A stretch of 64,000 bases of DNA from positions 434,001 to 498,000 of the forward strand of contig NZ_QICB01000001.1 in the NCBI RefSeq assembly GCF_003725295.1. The letters run 5' to 3'. The position numbers and the translations under genes are program-made. The notes under the pieces were generated by a model. It did not search any database, was not told where the DNA came from, and saw only the letters and a list, made by a program, of their open reading frames with translations. Positions within the stretch are counted from its first letter, which is position 1; each line of letters begins with the position of its first letter. The DNA is from Slackia faecicanis (GTDB lineage: Bacteria > Actinomycetota > Coriobacteriia > Coriobacteriales > Eggerthellaceae). Below, piece by piece: positions 44,192-53,612 of the stretch.

Positions 44192-45539
44192 CGACGACCG
44201 TTCCCGACAGATACCAGGCGCGCGCCTGGTCGATGCGAACCATGACCGTGGTGCCCGCGAGGCTTGCGGCATCGAGACCCTCGGGCACGGGTGCATGCAC
44301 CGTGACGTTGTGCGGGCTGTGGCCGGCGAGCACGCGATCGTCGCGCTTGGACGCGCCTTCCACGAGCACCGGCAGCGTGCGGCCGACGAATCGGCGGTTC
44401 TGTTCGAGCGCGTTTTCCTGGACCAGGTCGACCAAAGAATCGAAGCGGCGCTGGATGACCTCGCGCGGCGTGTCGTCGGTCATCGACGCGGCGGGCGTGC
44501 CTTCGCGCGGCGAATAGATGAACGTGAACACCTGCGAATAGCCGACGCGTTTGACCAGGTCGTAGGTGGCCTGGAAGTCCTCTTCGGTTTCGCCCGGAAA
44601 GCCCACGATGATATCGGTCGAAAGCGAGACGTCGGGATTGGCCTCGCGCACGGCGTCCACCAAGGCGAGATAGCGCTCGGCGGTGTAGCGGCGGTTCATG
44701 GCCTTGAGGATGCGGTCGCTTCCCGACTGCACGGGAAGATGCAGCGAAGGCATAAGGTTGTCGAGCTCGGCGTACAGGCCGATGACCTCATCGGTCAAAT
44801 CCTTCGGATGAGACGTCGCGAAGCGCAGGCGCTCGACGCCCGACTCGGAAACGGCACGCAAAACGTCGGCGAAGCGGGGCTCGCCGTACAGGTCGCGGCC
44901 GTAGGAGTTGACGTTTTGGCCGAGCAGCGTGATTTCCTTCACGCCGTCCGCGACGAGCGCGCGGGCGTCGGCGGCGATATCTTCGAGGGTGCGCGAACGC
45001 TCGCGGCCGCGCACGTAGGGCACGATGCAGTACGTACAGAAGTTATTGCAGCCAACCGTGATGGGAAGCCATGCCGACCAGGCGCGATCGCGCTTGGAGG
45101 GCAGGTCGGTCGAAAACGAGTCGGACTTCTCGAGCACCTCGACATGATGGCCGCCCTCGGCCATAGCGGCCTCGAGCAGGTACGGAAGGCGCTCGACATT
45201 CTGCGTGCCGAACACCACGTCGACATGGGCGAGCTTGCCAGGAAGGGCGTCGCCGTCGCGCTGGCCGATGCAGCCTCCGATACAGACCATGCGCTTGCTC
45301 AGGGTGCTCCCCTCGGGCAGCGGGATGTTCTTGATCGAAGCGACCTGGCCCATGAGGCGCACGTCGGCGGCCTCGCGGATGCAGCAGGTCACGAAAACGG
45401 CGATTTCGGCCTCTTCGACCGTCTCGACCTGAATCGCGCCGTGCGACTCGAGCATGCCGGCGATGCGCTCGGAATCGTGCTCGTTCATCTGGCAACCGTA
45501 TGTGTAAAGGCAGAACGTCTTCTGAGGCAGATTGGGCAT
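44184..45539 (-). CDS. miaB: tRNA-2-methylthio-N6-dimethylallyladenosine synthase
   Basis: 451 residues. Radical-SAM methylthiotransferase with an N-terminal UPF0004 domain carrying the auxiliary cluster cysteines (YGCQMNEHDS, CCIREAA, CIGGCIGQ), the radical-SAM CNNFCTYC motif, and a C-terminal TRAM domain. The ATG at 45539 follows AAGGAGT. A paralogue (rimO) lies at 52-53.6 kb. Confidence 0.97.
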   Translation of the reverse strand: MPNLPQKTFCLYTYGCQMNEHDSERIAGMLESHGAIQVETVEEAEIAVFVTCCIREAADVRLMGQVASIKNIPLPEGSTLSKRMVCIGGCIGQRDGDALPGKLAHVDVVFGTQNVERLPYLLEAAMAEGGHHVEVLEKSDSFSTDLPSKRDRAWSAWLPITVGCNNFCTYCIVPYVRGRERSRTLEDIAADARALVADGVKEITLLGQNVNSYGRDLYGEPRFADVLRAVSESGVERLRFATSHPKDLTDEVIGLYAELDNLMPSLHLPVQSGSDRILKAMNRRYTAERYLALVDAVREANPDVSLSTDIIVGFPGETEEDFQATYDLVKRVGYSQVFTFIYSPREGTPAASMTDDTPREVIQRRFDSLVDLVQENALEQNRRFVGRTLPVLVEGASKRDDRVLAGHSPHNVTVHAPVPEGLDAASLAGTTVMVRIDQARAWYLSGTVVGD

Positions 45540-45576
45540 AAATGACTCCTTTTCGCGGGATGCGGGCCCGCGCTCT

Positions 45577-45918
45577 TTAAGACAGGGGTTCGAGCGTTTC
45601 GCGATGCGAAGGAGCGGCGCCCCGAGGGCCGCGCGGCTCCACGCTGAAGCGGATCGCGGTGCGGTATTCGCCATCGATCACGATATCGGCGAATGAAGGA
45701 ATGCAGACGATTTCGATACCGACGGGAGAAAGAAACCCCCGGGAGATGGCGATGGCCTTGACGGCCTGGTTGACGGCCCCCGCGCCCACGGACTGGATTT
45801 CAACGCACGACCCGTCTTTGATCATGCCGGCGATGGCGCCCGCGACGGATGCGGCCGACGATTTCGATGAGACTTTCAGACAGTCCGATGCGGGCTTCTG
45901 GTCGGTATCTTGAGGCAT
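45577..45918 (-). CDS. spoVS: SpoVS-family protein
   Basis: 113 residues. Close to stage V sporulation protein S: LKVSSKSSAASVAGAIAG, then GAGAVNQAVKAIAISRGF and DGEYRTAIRFSVEPR. SpoVS is an Alba-fold, likely nucleic-acid-binding protein that affects septation and sporulation in Bacillus. It is also found in non-sporulating bacteria, often next to rny as here (with one gene between). A 20-residue C-terminal extension is unique-looking. The ATG follows AAAGGAA. Confidence 0.92.
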   Translation of the reverse strand: MPQDTDQKPASDCLKVSSKSSAASVAGAIAGMIKDGSCVEIQSVGAGAVNQAVKAIAISRGFLSPVGIEIVCIPSFADIVIDGEYRTAIRFSVEPRGPRGAAPSHRETLEPLS

Positions 45919-46003
45919 GTGTTTCCTTTATACGATGTTTGAACTGCGTTGTAAGCCTGGACGGCATGCCTTGCGGCCGTTCCGACCGCGAATCGCCATT
46001 GTA

Positions 46004-47083
46004 CTACAGCTGTTTAGAGGCGGGAAACGCGACCCTCACCTCATCGCGCGAAACCTTCACGACGGGCTCGACGTCGGGATCGAGATAGTAGGCAGCGGCC
46101 AGGTCGCGCCAGGCGCGCTTGAGCGCGGCGGCGAAGTCGTCGAGGTCGTCGGGCGCGATCGAAAGGCCGCGCATGTCGCGCGGGGCGTCGCGGCGGTCGG
46201 CCGGCGCATCGTCGCGCGCACAGCGTTCGCGCAGGATTCCCAGAAGCGGCGCGAGGGGACTGACCTCGCCTTGCAGAATCCGATACGCGCTTCGCTGCGA
46301 CACGTCGAGGCCGATTCCCTGCGCGCATTGCGAGAAGGCGGCCGCATCCGAGCAGAGCGCAAGCCGCTTCGCAGGCGCCGCGTCTTCGGGCGCGATGCCC
46401 GCTTCGGCCGCATCCCTCGCGAAACGACGGCCGTAGGCCGCAAGCGTCGCGGCTATTTCGACGGGGCTGCCGAAGTACAGCGTGCAGGCCGAACGGCACG
46501 ACAGGGCGAATTCGGCCGCCGCGCGCGCGATGTTACGCGGACCCGTGCCGAGCCGCCATCCGAGCCGCACGCTGCCCGAAAGCTCGGGCAGCGTGCTCTG
46601 GTCTTTGCGCTCGGAGATATCGCCGATGCGAAACGACGCGCGAAACGCGCTGCCCTCGCCCGGGACCGACGCGACCACGCGCGCCTCGAGCGCGTTTTCC
46701 CTGATCGAATACAGCGCCATACCGCGGCCATGGACGCCCCAGTCGTCTTCGGAAAACGTATCGAGCTTCGAAGTGACGCGTGACTCGAAGATGCGCTCGC
46801 TCATATCCCTCGGCACGCCGTCGCCGTCGTCGACCATCGCGATCGTACGCACGTCGGCGTTGCGGGCCGTTGCCAGGAAGACGGTGCGGGCGTGGGCGTC
46901 GCGCGCGTTGCGCAGCATCTCGATCACCGCGTCCTCGACGCAGCGGATATCTTGCTTCGCCTGACGCTTCTGGGCCTCGGAAACGCGCAGGCGCACGAAT
47001 CCGTTGCCCCAATCGTCTTCGACGCGCAGAAGCGATCCGTCCGACGCCTCGTCGATGAACGATGCCAGGCTGCGGCCTTCCAT
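46004..47083 (-). CDS. GHKL ATPase-domain protein of unknown function
   Basis: 359 residues. The Bergerat fold is clear: N box EMLRNARDAHA (Glu55, Asn59), G1 DDGDGVP (85-91), G2 GVHGRGMALYSI (116-126). It has no histidine-kinase dimerisation or sensor domain, so it is nearer the stand-alone GHKL class (MutL, Hsp90, MORC-like or anti-sigma kinase types). The C-terminal half (150-359) is not recognised. The ATG has AAGGAGG 6 bp upstream. It lies between rny and spoVS, where it may share their role in septation or RNA handling (inference). Confidence 0.75.
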   Translation of the reverse strand: MEGRSLASFIDEASDGSLLRVEDDWGNGFVRLRVSEAQKRQAKQDIRCVEDAVIEMLRNARDAHARTVFLATARNADVRTIAMVDDGDGVPRDMSERIFESRVTSKLDTFSEDDWGVHGRGMALYSIRENALEARVVASVPGEGSAFRASFRIGDISERKDQSTLPELSGSVRLGWRLGTGPRNIARAAAEFALSCRSACTLYFGSPVEIAATLAAYGRRFARDAAEAGIAPEDAAPAKRLALCSDAAAFSQCAQGIGLDVSQRSAYRILQGEVSPLAPLLGILRERCARDDAPADRRDAPRDMRGLSIAPDDLDDFAAALKRAWRDLAAAYYLDPDVEPVVKVSRDEVRVAFPASKQL

Positions 47084-47165
47084 GCGGCCCTCCTTCCGAT
47101 GCCGCATGCGGCGGCATGAAAACGAAGAGGGCGCATGCTGCCGTGCCGCGTGCGCCCGTCGGATA

Positions 47166-47200
47166 CGAAAGGCGCGCCCGTTCGAAACACGGGCGCGCCT
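47166..47200 (-). terminator. rny terminator
   Basis: AGGCGCGCCCG / CGGGCGCGCCT (47170-47180 with 47190-47200), nine-base loop, then TTTCGT on the minus strand. Confidence 0.8.
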
Positions 47201-47213
47201 GGTTCATTCGATG

Positions 47214-48755
47214 CTATTTCGCGTAATCGACCGCGCGGCTTTCGCGGATGACCACGACCTTGACCTGACCGGGGTACTGCATCTCGTCCTCGATCTGCTT
47301 GGCGATATCGTGCGCCAGCACGACGGCTGCGGCCTCGTCGACCTGGTCGGGAACGACCATGACGCGGATCTCGCGGCCGGCCTGCATGGCGTAGGTGCGC
47401 TCGACGCCCTTGTGGGCATTGGCGATCTCTTCGAACTTCTCGAGACGCTTCACGTAGCTTTCGAGGCTTTCCTTGCGGGCGCCGGGACGGGCGGCGGAAA
47501 CGGCGTCGGCGGCCTGAACCAGCACGTCGAGCACGCTGTTGGGCTCGACATCGGCATGATGGGCCTCGATGGCATGGACGATTTCGGGCTTCTCGCCGAA
47601 ACGACGGGCCAGATCGGCGCCGATCACGGCGTGGGGGCCTTCGATTTCGTGGTCGATGGCCTTGCCCAGGTCGTGCAGAAGGCCTGCGCGCTTCGCGGGA
47701 ACCGGGTCGAGGCCGAGCTCGGCGGCCATGACGCCGCAGAGATAGGCGACCTCGAGGGAGTGGTTCAGCACGTTCTGGCCGAACGAGGTGCGGAAGCGCA
47801 GACGGCCGAGGGTGCGGACGAGCTCGGGGTGCAGGTCGTGAATGCCCACGTCGAAGGTGGCCTGCTCGCCTGCGTCCTGGACCTGCTGGTTGACCTGCTT
47901 TTCAGCCTTGGCGTACATCTCCTCGATACGAGCGGGATGGATACGGCCGTCGGCGATGAGGTTTTCCATGGTCACGCGGCCGACCTCGCGACGAACGGGG
48001 TCGAAGCACGAGATGGTGACGCACTCGGGCGTGTCGTCGATGAGCAGGTTCACGCCGGTGAGCTGCTCGAAGGAGCGGATGTTGCGGCCCTCGCGGCCGA
48101 TGATGCGGCCCTTGAGGTCGTCGGAGGGAATATGGATGGTCTTGACCGTGGTCTCGGCGGAATGGTCGGCGGCGACGCGCTGGATGGCCAGACTCAAGAT
48201 CTCGCGCGATTTCTTATCGGCCTCGAGCTTGGTGCGCTGCTCGGCCTCGCGGATGATCGCGGCGCTTTCATGCGTGACCTCGTCGCGCAGGCTGTCGAGC
48301 AGCTCCTGCTTGGCTTCGTCGGGAGTCATGCCGGCGACGCGCTCGAGGCGCACGTTGACCTCCTGCATGGCGTTTTTCAGATCGCGCTCGCGGCGCTCGA
48401 CCTGGCCCTGCATGGAGGAGAGCTGGTGCTCGCGGGCATCGAGGCTTTCGACGCGGCGATCGAGGCTCTCTTCGCGCTGGTTGATGCGGTTTTCGGCATT
48501 GCGCACCTCGCGCATGCGCTCCTTGTTCTCGGCCTGGGCCTCCTGCTTCATCTTGAAGACTTCGTCCTTGGCTTCGACCACCGCTTCGCGGCGCAGGGTT
48601 TCGGCCTGGCGCTTGGCGGAGGCGACGAGCTGCTCGGCCTCTTCGGCGGCCTTCTTGCTCGAGGCGTTGACGAGATAGCGGGAGATAACGAAACCGACAG
48701 CGACGCCGAGGATGGCGACGATGACTACGGCGATAAGCCATGGCAATTCGGGCAT
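47214..48755 (-). CDS. rny: Ribonuclease Y
   Basis: 513 residues. One N-terminal membrane helix (about 5-25), a long Glu/Arg-rich coiled coil, a KH domain ([16 protein letters not shown]) and an HD nuclease domain ([12 protein letters not shown]). Membrane-bound endoribonuclease that starts mRNA decay. The ATG at 48755 follows AAAGGGGAA. RNase J and PNPase are also in this window, giving a full Gram-positive degradosome set. Confidence 0.97.
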   Translation of the reverse strand: MPELPWLIAVVIVAILGVAVGFVISRYLVNASSKKAAEEAEQLVASAKRQAETLRREAVVEAKDEVFKMKQEAQAENKERMREVRNAENRINQREESLDRRVESLDAREHQLSSMQGQVERRERDLKNAMQEVNVRLERVAGMTPDEAKQELLDSLRDEVTHESAAIIREAEQRTKLEADKKSREILSLAIQRVAADHSAETTVKTIHIPSDDLKGRIIGREGRNIRSFEQLTGVNLLIDDTPECVTISCFDPVRREVGRVTMENLIADGRIHPARIEEMYAKAEKQVNQQVQDAGEQATFDVGIHDLHPELVRTLGRLRFRTSFGQNVLNHSLEVAYLCGVMAAELGLDPVPAKRAGLLHDLGKAIDHEIEGPHAVIGADLARRFGEKPEIVHAIEAHHADVEPNSVLDVLVQAADAVSAARPGARKESLESYVKRLEKFEEIANAHKGVERTYAMQAGREIRVMVVPDQVDEAAAVVLAHDIAKQIEDEMQYPGQVKVVVIRESRAVDYAK

Positions 48756-48812
48756 CGGCTTCCCCTTTCTTAGATTCGATTCAGACAAAATGATGTATCG
48801 GTGTACCGGAAA

Positions 48813-48839
48813 TAAAAAAGCCGGGCATAAACACCTGGC
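48813..48839 (-). terminator. recX terminator
   Basis: GCCAGG / CCCGGC stem with one G-U pair, eight-base loop, then TTTTTTA on the minus strand, 136 bp after recX and upstream of rny. Confidence 0.8.
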
Positions 48840-48896
48840 ATGAGCGAAGCGCATGGAACGATAAAGGCATGCATATGCGATTGTTTTTATCGAAAA

Positions 48897-48914
48897 GCAT
48901 CGAACATTCGATGC
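48897..48914. promoter_or_regulatory. Palindrome upstream of rny (candidate operator)
   Basis: GCATCGAA-CA-TTCGATGC, a perfect 8+8 inverted repeat in the recX-rny gap with no following U-tract. Its shape is that of a dimeric repressor site. A TATTAT box (48941-48936) lies just upstream on the minus strand. It is not a LexA box. Confidence 0.45.
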
Positions 48915-48974
48915 GAATACACTCAAGCTCTCCCCATAATACACCGACACCGCGAGAAAACCCTCCGCGTTTCG

Positions 48975-49505
48975 TCAAAAAACCCTATCGTTCGCCTGTG
49001 TATAGCGGCGCGCAGCCGCGAACACCGCATCGCTGGAAAACCCGCGCGAAGCGAGCTTGCGGCACGCCGACGCGTAGACGTTTTTCGACCGCGGGGGCTT
49101 TTTGCACAGCAGCTCGAATGCGCGCTCTTCTTCCGAAAGCCCGTCGGAGGGAAAGTATTCGTCGGGCCAGCCGGGAATGTCGTACACGGCGATGCCGTCG
49201 GCGACCAGTTCGTTTTCGATGCCCGCCCTGCCCTTGCCCTGCGAAAGGCGCGAACGCACGAGCGTTTCCGCGTACCGGATGTCATCGACGAGGCCGCATG
49301 CCGTCGCGCGATCGATCGCCGCATGGATATCGTCATCGGAGAAACCGTCGCGGGCAAGGCGGTCGGCGAGCTCGCGCACGCAGCGGTCGCGGGCAGCCGA
49401 GAGTCTGACGATCTTCGAAAACGCCTTTTCCTGATCGTCGGAGACGCATGCCGCGATGGGCTCGCGCACGAGTTTCGAGAGGAATTCGTCGTCGATGACC
49501 GGCAT
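48975..49505 (-). CDS. recX: Regulatory protein RecX
   Basis: 176 residues of repeated three-helix units (RELADRLARDGFSDDDIHAAID, then LVDDIRYAETLVRSRLSQGKGR). RecX limits RecA filament growth. The ATG at 49505 follows AGGAGAA. Downstream of recA in the same direction, 275 bp apart with a hairpin between. Confidence 0.9.
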   Translation of the reverse strand: MPVIDDEFLSKLVREPIAACVSDDQEKAFSKIVRLSAARDRCVRELADRLARDGFSDDDIHAAIDRATACGLVDDIRYAETLVRSRLSQGKGRAGIENELVADGIAVYDIPGWPDEYFPSDGLSEEERAFELLCKKPPRSKNVYASACRKLASRGFSSDAVFAAARRYTQANDRVF

Positions 49506-49552
49506 GGCTTCTCCTATCGGACGCAGGTTTCCAAGAGCAGGTTTCGGATGCG

Positions 49553-49594
49553 CGAGGGGCGGGGTTCGCATCGCGGCGACGGCCCCGCCCCTCG
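49553..49594 (-). terminator. recA-recX intergenic hairpin
   Basis: CGAGGGGCGGGG / CCCCGCCCCTCG, a perfect 12-bp stem with an 18-base loop and no U-run. In E. coli and other bacteria a leaky terminator between recA and recX keeps RecX low; this could act the same way (inference). The rest of the 275-bp gap shows nothing else. Confidence 0.45.
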
Positions 49595-49780
49595 TTCGAA
49601 CGCTGCGACTTTCGCGCCGCACGGAAGCGCGGCGCTGTACGCAGCCTCGCGATATCGCGACACGCAGACTCCGCATGCACGCCTTGCGGCATCGCCATGC
49701 AACGCCGTCGCACGATGCAGCCGCACGGCGCGGGCGCGAGATGCGGCCGCGAGGCGGCGGGCGAAAAGGAATCCCCTCTT

Positions 49781-50806
49781 CTATTCGGCCTCGGCCTGAT
49801 CGCCGCGCGCACTCGGGATGCCGAAGAATTCGCGGACCTTCCCCTCGATTTCGTCGCGCAGGTCGGGGTTGGTGCGCAGCATTTCCTTGGCCGCTTCCCT
49901 GCCCTGGCCGAGACGTTGCTCGCCGCAGGTGTACCAAGCGCCGCTCTTCTTCACGACGCCCGCCTCGACGCCCATGTCGACGATGCAGCCCTCGCGCGAG
50001 ATGCCCGTGCCGTACATGAGATCGAATTCGGCCTGACGAAACGGCGGGGCCACCTTGTTCTTCACGACCTTCGCGCGCACGCGGTTGCCGATGGGTTCGT
50101 TGCTCTTATTCTTCAGGGTTTCGATGCGGCGGATGTCGATACGCACGCTCGAGAAGAACTTCAAGGCGCGGCCGCCCGTTGTGGTTTCGGGATTGCCGAA
50201 CATCACGCCGATCTTCTCGCGCAGCTGGTTGATGAAAATGCACGTGGTGTTGGACTTGGAAAGCGAGCCCGCCAGCTTGCGCAGCGCCTGGGACATGAGG
50301 CGCGCCTGGAGGCCCACGCTGCTATCGCCGATTTCTCCCTCGATCTCGGCGCGCGGGACCAGCGCGGCCACCGAGTCGATGACGATGGCGTCGATCGCGT
50401 TGGAGCGCACCAGCATGTCGCAGATTTCAAGCGCCTGTTCGCCGGTGTCGGGCTGAGAGATCAGGACTTCGTCGATATCGACGCCGAGACGGGCCGCGTA
50501 CGTGGGATCGAGCGCATGCTCTGCGTCGATGAACGCCACCACGCCGCCGAGCGCCTGCGCTTCGGCAAGGATCTGCAGCGCGAGCGTGGTCTTGCCGCTC
50601 GATTCGGGGCCGTAGATTTCCACGATCCTGCCACGCGGCACGCCGCCGATGCCGAGCGCCGCGTCGAGCGGGAGCGCTCCCGTGGGAATGACGCCGACCT
50701 CGAGGTCGCATCCGTCCTCGCCGAGCTTCATGATCGAACCCTTGCCGAATTTACGCTCGATCTGCTCGGTGGCGAGCTTCAGCGTTTGTTCTTTGTCCTG
50801 ATTCAT
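49781..50806 (-). CDS. recA: Recombinase RecA
   Basis: 341 residues. Walker [10 protein letters not shown], Walker B ([10 protein letters not shown]), L1/L2 loops ([33 protein letters not shown]). Strand exchange and LexA co-protease. The ATG at 50806 follows AAGGAG. Its promoter carries a LexA box. Confidence 0.98.
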   Translation of the reverse strand: MNQDKEQTLKLATEQIERKFGKGSIMKLGEDGCDLEVGVIPTGALPLDAALGIGGVPRGRIVEIYGPESSGKTTLALQILAEAQALGGVVAFIDAEHALDPTYAARLGVDIDEVLISQPDTGEQALEICDMLVRSNAIDAIVIDSVAALVPRAEIEGEIGDSSVGLQARLMSQALRKLAGSLSKSNTTCIFINQLREKIGVMFGNPETTTGGRALKFFSSVRIDIRRIETLKNKSNEPIGNRVRAKVVKNKVAPPFRQAEFDLMYGTGISREGCIVDMGVEAGVVKKSGAWYTCGEQRLGQGREAAKEMLRTNPDLRDEIEGKVREFFGIPSARGDQAEAE

Positions 50807-50854
50807 CCCTGCTCCTTGATATCGACCGTGCAGCCGCGAAACGGCAGCCGCATT

Positions 50855-50883
50855 ATTATTGCGAACAGATGTTCTCATGTCAA
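50855..50883 (-). promoter_or_regulatory. recA promoter with LexA box in the spacer
   Basis: TTGACA (50883-50878), 17-bp spacer, AATAAT (50860-50855) on the minus strand. The spacer contains AGAACATCTGTTCG (50875-50862), one mismatch from CGAAC-N4-GTTCG. Confidence 0.85.
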
Positions 50884-51054
50884 TCGCCTGCGAAGAAATG
50901 CTTCGCGAAGCGAGCGCATCCCCATGAAACCACAACGCCCTTGCCCGCATGACAGCGCGGGCCGGCGGGCGTAAGACGCGCATCCGGGCGTCGGCCGGCC
51001 CGCATCCGGCGCGAAACCGGCCCAGCCGCCGCAGGCGCGGCGTGCACCCTTCCG

Positions 51055-51103
51055 ACGAAAAAAGCCCCGCCCTCCCCACCTGGCGATGGAAGAGAGCGGG
51101 GCC
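51055..51103 (-). terminator. Terminator of the pgsA-cinA end of the operon
   Basis: GCCCCGC / GCGGGGC (51064-51070 with 51096-51102), then TTTTTT on the minus strand. The 50884-51054 stretch upstream of the recA promoter shows nothing else. Confidence 0.8.
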
Positions 51104-51132
51104 TGAAAAGCGGCGGAAATCCGGCCGTGCGG

Positions 51133-52260
51133 CTATTGCCGCACTTCGTCGAGAAGCGCTTCCAAGGCGGCATCGACGGCCTGGCGGCGCACCGCGGCGC
51201 GGTCGCCGTCGAAATGGTGCAGCGCGGCATGCTCGCCCGCGGCCGACGACACGCCGACCCAAACGGTTCCGACCGGCTTGCCCTCGACCGCGCCGCCGGG
51301 ACCCGCGATGCCCGTGGTGGACACCGCCACGTCGACGCCGAGGGTCGCGCGGGCGCCCTTGGCCATCTGGCAGGCGGTCTGCTCGCTGACGGCGCCGTGG
51401 GCAGCGAGCGTGTCGCCCGAAACGCCCAGGCAGGACCGCTTCACGTCGTTGGCGTAGCTCACCACGCCGCCCCAGACGGCGTCGGAGGCGCCGGGCACGT
51501 CGACCAGCGCGGCCGAGACCAGGCCGCCCGTGCAGCTTTCGGCCGTGCCGATGCGCAGCTCGCGCTCTTTGGCGGCGTCGATGACGCGCTCGGCGAGCGG
51601 GCGCTCCTTCACGACGGCCGCATCGCCTTTCGGCTTGAAGCCGATCAGATGGCGCGCCTTCGAGATGTAGTCGATCATCGACACCACGGTAAGGATCAGC
51701 GCGATGCCCATGACGGTCCAGCTCAGCACGTACAGGCCGATATAAAAGCCCGACGAAGAGTCGCCGAACGCGGGGCTTTCCTTCACCACGAACAGCACGA
51801 TCGCGACCATCTGGAACACGGTCTTGAATTTGCCGTACCACGACGCCGCGATGACCTCGCCTTTGCTGGCGGCCACCATGCGCACGCCCGACACGATGAA
51901 CTCGCGCGCGACGATGATCAGCACGACCCAGCTGGGAATGGCGCCCAGCTCGATCAGCACGAGCAACGCCGCCGTGACGAGGATCTTGTCGGCCAGCGGA
52001 TCCATGAACTTGCCGAAGTCGGTGACTTCGTTGCGCTTGCGCGCCAGATAGCCGTCGAGCCAGTCGGTGCAAGAGATCACGACGAAGATGCCCGCCGCGA
52101 TCCATGCCTTCCACACGTCGAGCTCGGCGAAGCCGATCCACTCGGGCCACGGGCTGATGATCGCCGCCACGAACACGGGCACCAGGCAGATGCGGACCAT
52201 GGTGATGATGTTCGCGGGGGTCATCACGCTATCGGTCGGCTTCGAAACGTTATCGCCCAT
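51133..52260 (-). CDS. PgsA-CinA fusion: phosphatidylglycerophosphate synthase + nicotinamide-nucleotide amidase domain
   Basis: 375 residues. Residues 1-205 are a CDP-alcohol phosphotransferase with the DG-x2-AR-x8-G-x3-D-x3-D motif ([20 protein letters not shown]) and about five membrane helices, as in PgsA. Residues 220-375 are a CinA C-terminal domain ([30 protein letters not shown]), the PncC-type deamidase of nicotinamide mononucleotide. In many Gram-positives pgsA and cinA are neighbours before recA; here they are one frame. The MoaB-like N-terminal CinA domain is missing. The ATG overlaps the rimO end by 11 bp. No frameshift is needed to read through. Confidence 0.9.
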   Translation of the reverse strand: MGDNVSKPTDSVMTPANIITMVRICLVPVFVAAIISPWPEWIGFAELDVWKAWIAAGIFVVISCTDWLDGYLARKRNEVTDFGKFMDPLADKILVTAALLVLIELGAIPSWVVLIIVAREFIVSGVRMVAASKGEVIAASWYGKFKTVFQMVAIVLFVVKESPAFGDSSSGFYIGLYVLSWTVMGIALILTVVSMIDYISKARHLIGFKPKGDAAVVKERPLAERVIDAAKERELRIGTAESCTGGLVSAALVDVPGASDAVWGGVVSYANDVKRSCLGVSGDTLAAHGAVSEQTACQMAKGARATLGVDVAVSTTGIAGPGGAVEGKPVGTVWVGVSSAAGEHAALHHFDGDRAAVRRQAVDAALEALLDEVRQ

Positions 52261-53596
52261 CGCACAGCTCGCCTTCCATCTCGTACACGAGCGTGTCGAC
52301 GATGCGCACGCGCACAATGTCGCCGACCTCGCCCTCTTCCAGATACACGACGCCGTCGACCTCGGGGGCCTGGCACATGGCGCGACCGAACAGCTGGCCG
52401 TCTTCCTCGCGTCCGAGCACGAGCACGTCCATCTCGCTGCCGATGCGGGCCGACACGCGGCCCTCGCCTATGGCGTCGGCGATGTCGCGGATGCGCTGGG
52501 CGCGCTCGATCTTGACCTCTTCATCCACCTGGCCGTCGAGCGTCGCGGCACGCGTGCCCTCCTCGGCCGAGTACGGGAACACGCCCGCGTAATCGAACTC
52601 GGCGTCTTCGAGAAACGCGCACAGCTCTTCGAAATCGTCGTCGGTCTCGCCTGGAAAGCCCGCGATCAGCGTGGTGCGCAGCGTGATGCCGGGAACGCGC
52701 GCGCGGATGCGCTCGACCAGCGCGCGATGCGATTCGGCGTCGCCCGCGCGGTTCATGGCGCGCAGCACAGGCTTGCTGGCATGCTGCAGCGGAACATCGA
52801 GATACGAACACACGTTGTCGTGCGCGGCGATCGTGTCGAGCAGCTCGTCGCTGACGCCCTGCGGCTCGATGTACATGAGGCGGAACCACGTCGCGGGGAA
52901 TTCGCGCGCGAGCACGTCGAGCAGGTGCGCCGTGGTGTCGGGCTCGTCGAAATCTTCGCCCCAGCGGCCGGTGTCCTGCGCGATCAGCGTGATTTCGCGC
53001 ACGCCCGCCGCCACGCGCTCGGCCACGGCGGCCCTCACGTCGTCGAGCGGGAAGCTGCGGTAGCGGCCGCGGATATAGGGAATAGCGCAGAAGCTGCAGA
53101 AGCGGTCGCAGCCGTCGCTGATCTTGACGTAGGACGACGGGCTTTCGGCGTACGGAGAATCGAACGCGTCGCAGCTCGCCTCGGGGCGCACGCCCAAAAC
53201 GGCGCAGAGCACTTCGACGATATCGTCTTCGCGGCTGCACGGAACGAACGCCTTGGCCTCCTGCAGCTCGTCTTCGAGGTCGGCGCCGTAGCGGGCGGGC
53301 ATGCAGCCCGCCACGATCAGCTTCGCCGATCCGTTCTCGAAGTTGTCGAGCCCGCAGATGTCGAAGATCGTATCGAGGCTTTCCTCGGTGGCGGCCTGGA
53401 TGAACGAGCACGTGTTCACCACGACGGCATCGGCCGCGGAGGGATCTTCCACCACGTCGAATCCGGCGGAAAGGACGCGCTTGGTCATTTCGGCCGAATC
53501 GACTTCGTTCTTGGCGCAGCCGAGCGTGACGAAGCAGACCGCAGGGGCCGCCGCGCGCTCGCCGAGGTGCGCCGTCGTGACGTCGATGTTGGTCAC
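52250..53596 (-). CDS. rimO: Ribosomal protein S12 methylthiotransferase RimO
   Basis: 448 residues. Radical-SAM methylthiotransferase with LGCAKNEVDSAEM (RimO-type first cysteine motif), VNTCSFI, CDRFCSFC and a C-terminal TRAM domain. Modifies Asp of S12. GTG start at 53596 with AAGGCGG upstream. Followed by pgsA-cinA with an 11-bp overlap, the usual rimO-pgsA-cinA-recA order. Confidence 0.95.
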   Translation of the reverse strand: MTNIDVTTAHLGERAAAPAVCFVTLGCAKNEVDSAEMTKRVLSAGFDVVEDPSAADAVVVNTCSFIQAATEESLDTIFDICGLDNFENGSAKLIVAGCMPARYGADLEDELQEAKAFVPCSREDDIVEVLCAVLGVRPEASCDAFDSPYAESPSSYVKISDGCDRFCSFCAIPYIRGRYRSFPLDDVRAAVAERVAAGVREITLIAQDTGRWGEDFDEPDTTAHLLDVLAREFPATWFRLMYIEPQGVSDELLDTIAAHDNVCSYLDVPLQHASKPVLRAMNRAGDAESHRALVERIRARVPGITLRTTLIAGFPGETDDDFEELCAFLEDAEFDYAGVFPYSAEEGTRAATLDGQVDEEVKIERAQRIRDIADAIGEGRVSARIGSEMDVLVLGREEDGQLFGRAMCQAPEVDGVVYLEEGEVGDIVRVRIVDTLVYEMEGELCDGR

Positions 53597-53612
53597 AGAT
53601 GCACCGCCTTGC

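Noticed and set aside
48901-48914. LexA box upstream of rny
   Set aside because: CGAACATTCG has only a short spacer between half-sites; it does not fit CGAAC-N4-GTTCG and is better explained as part of the 18-bp palindrome.
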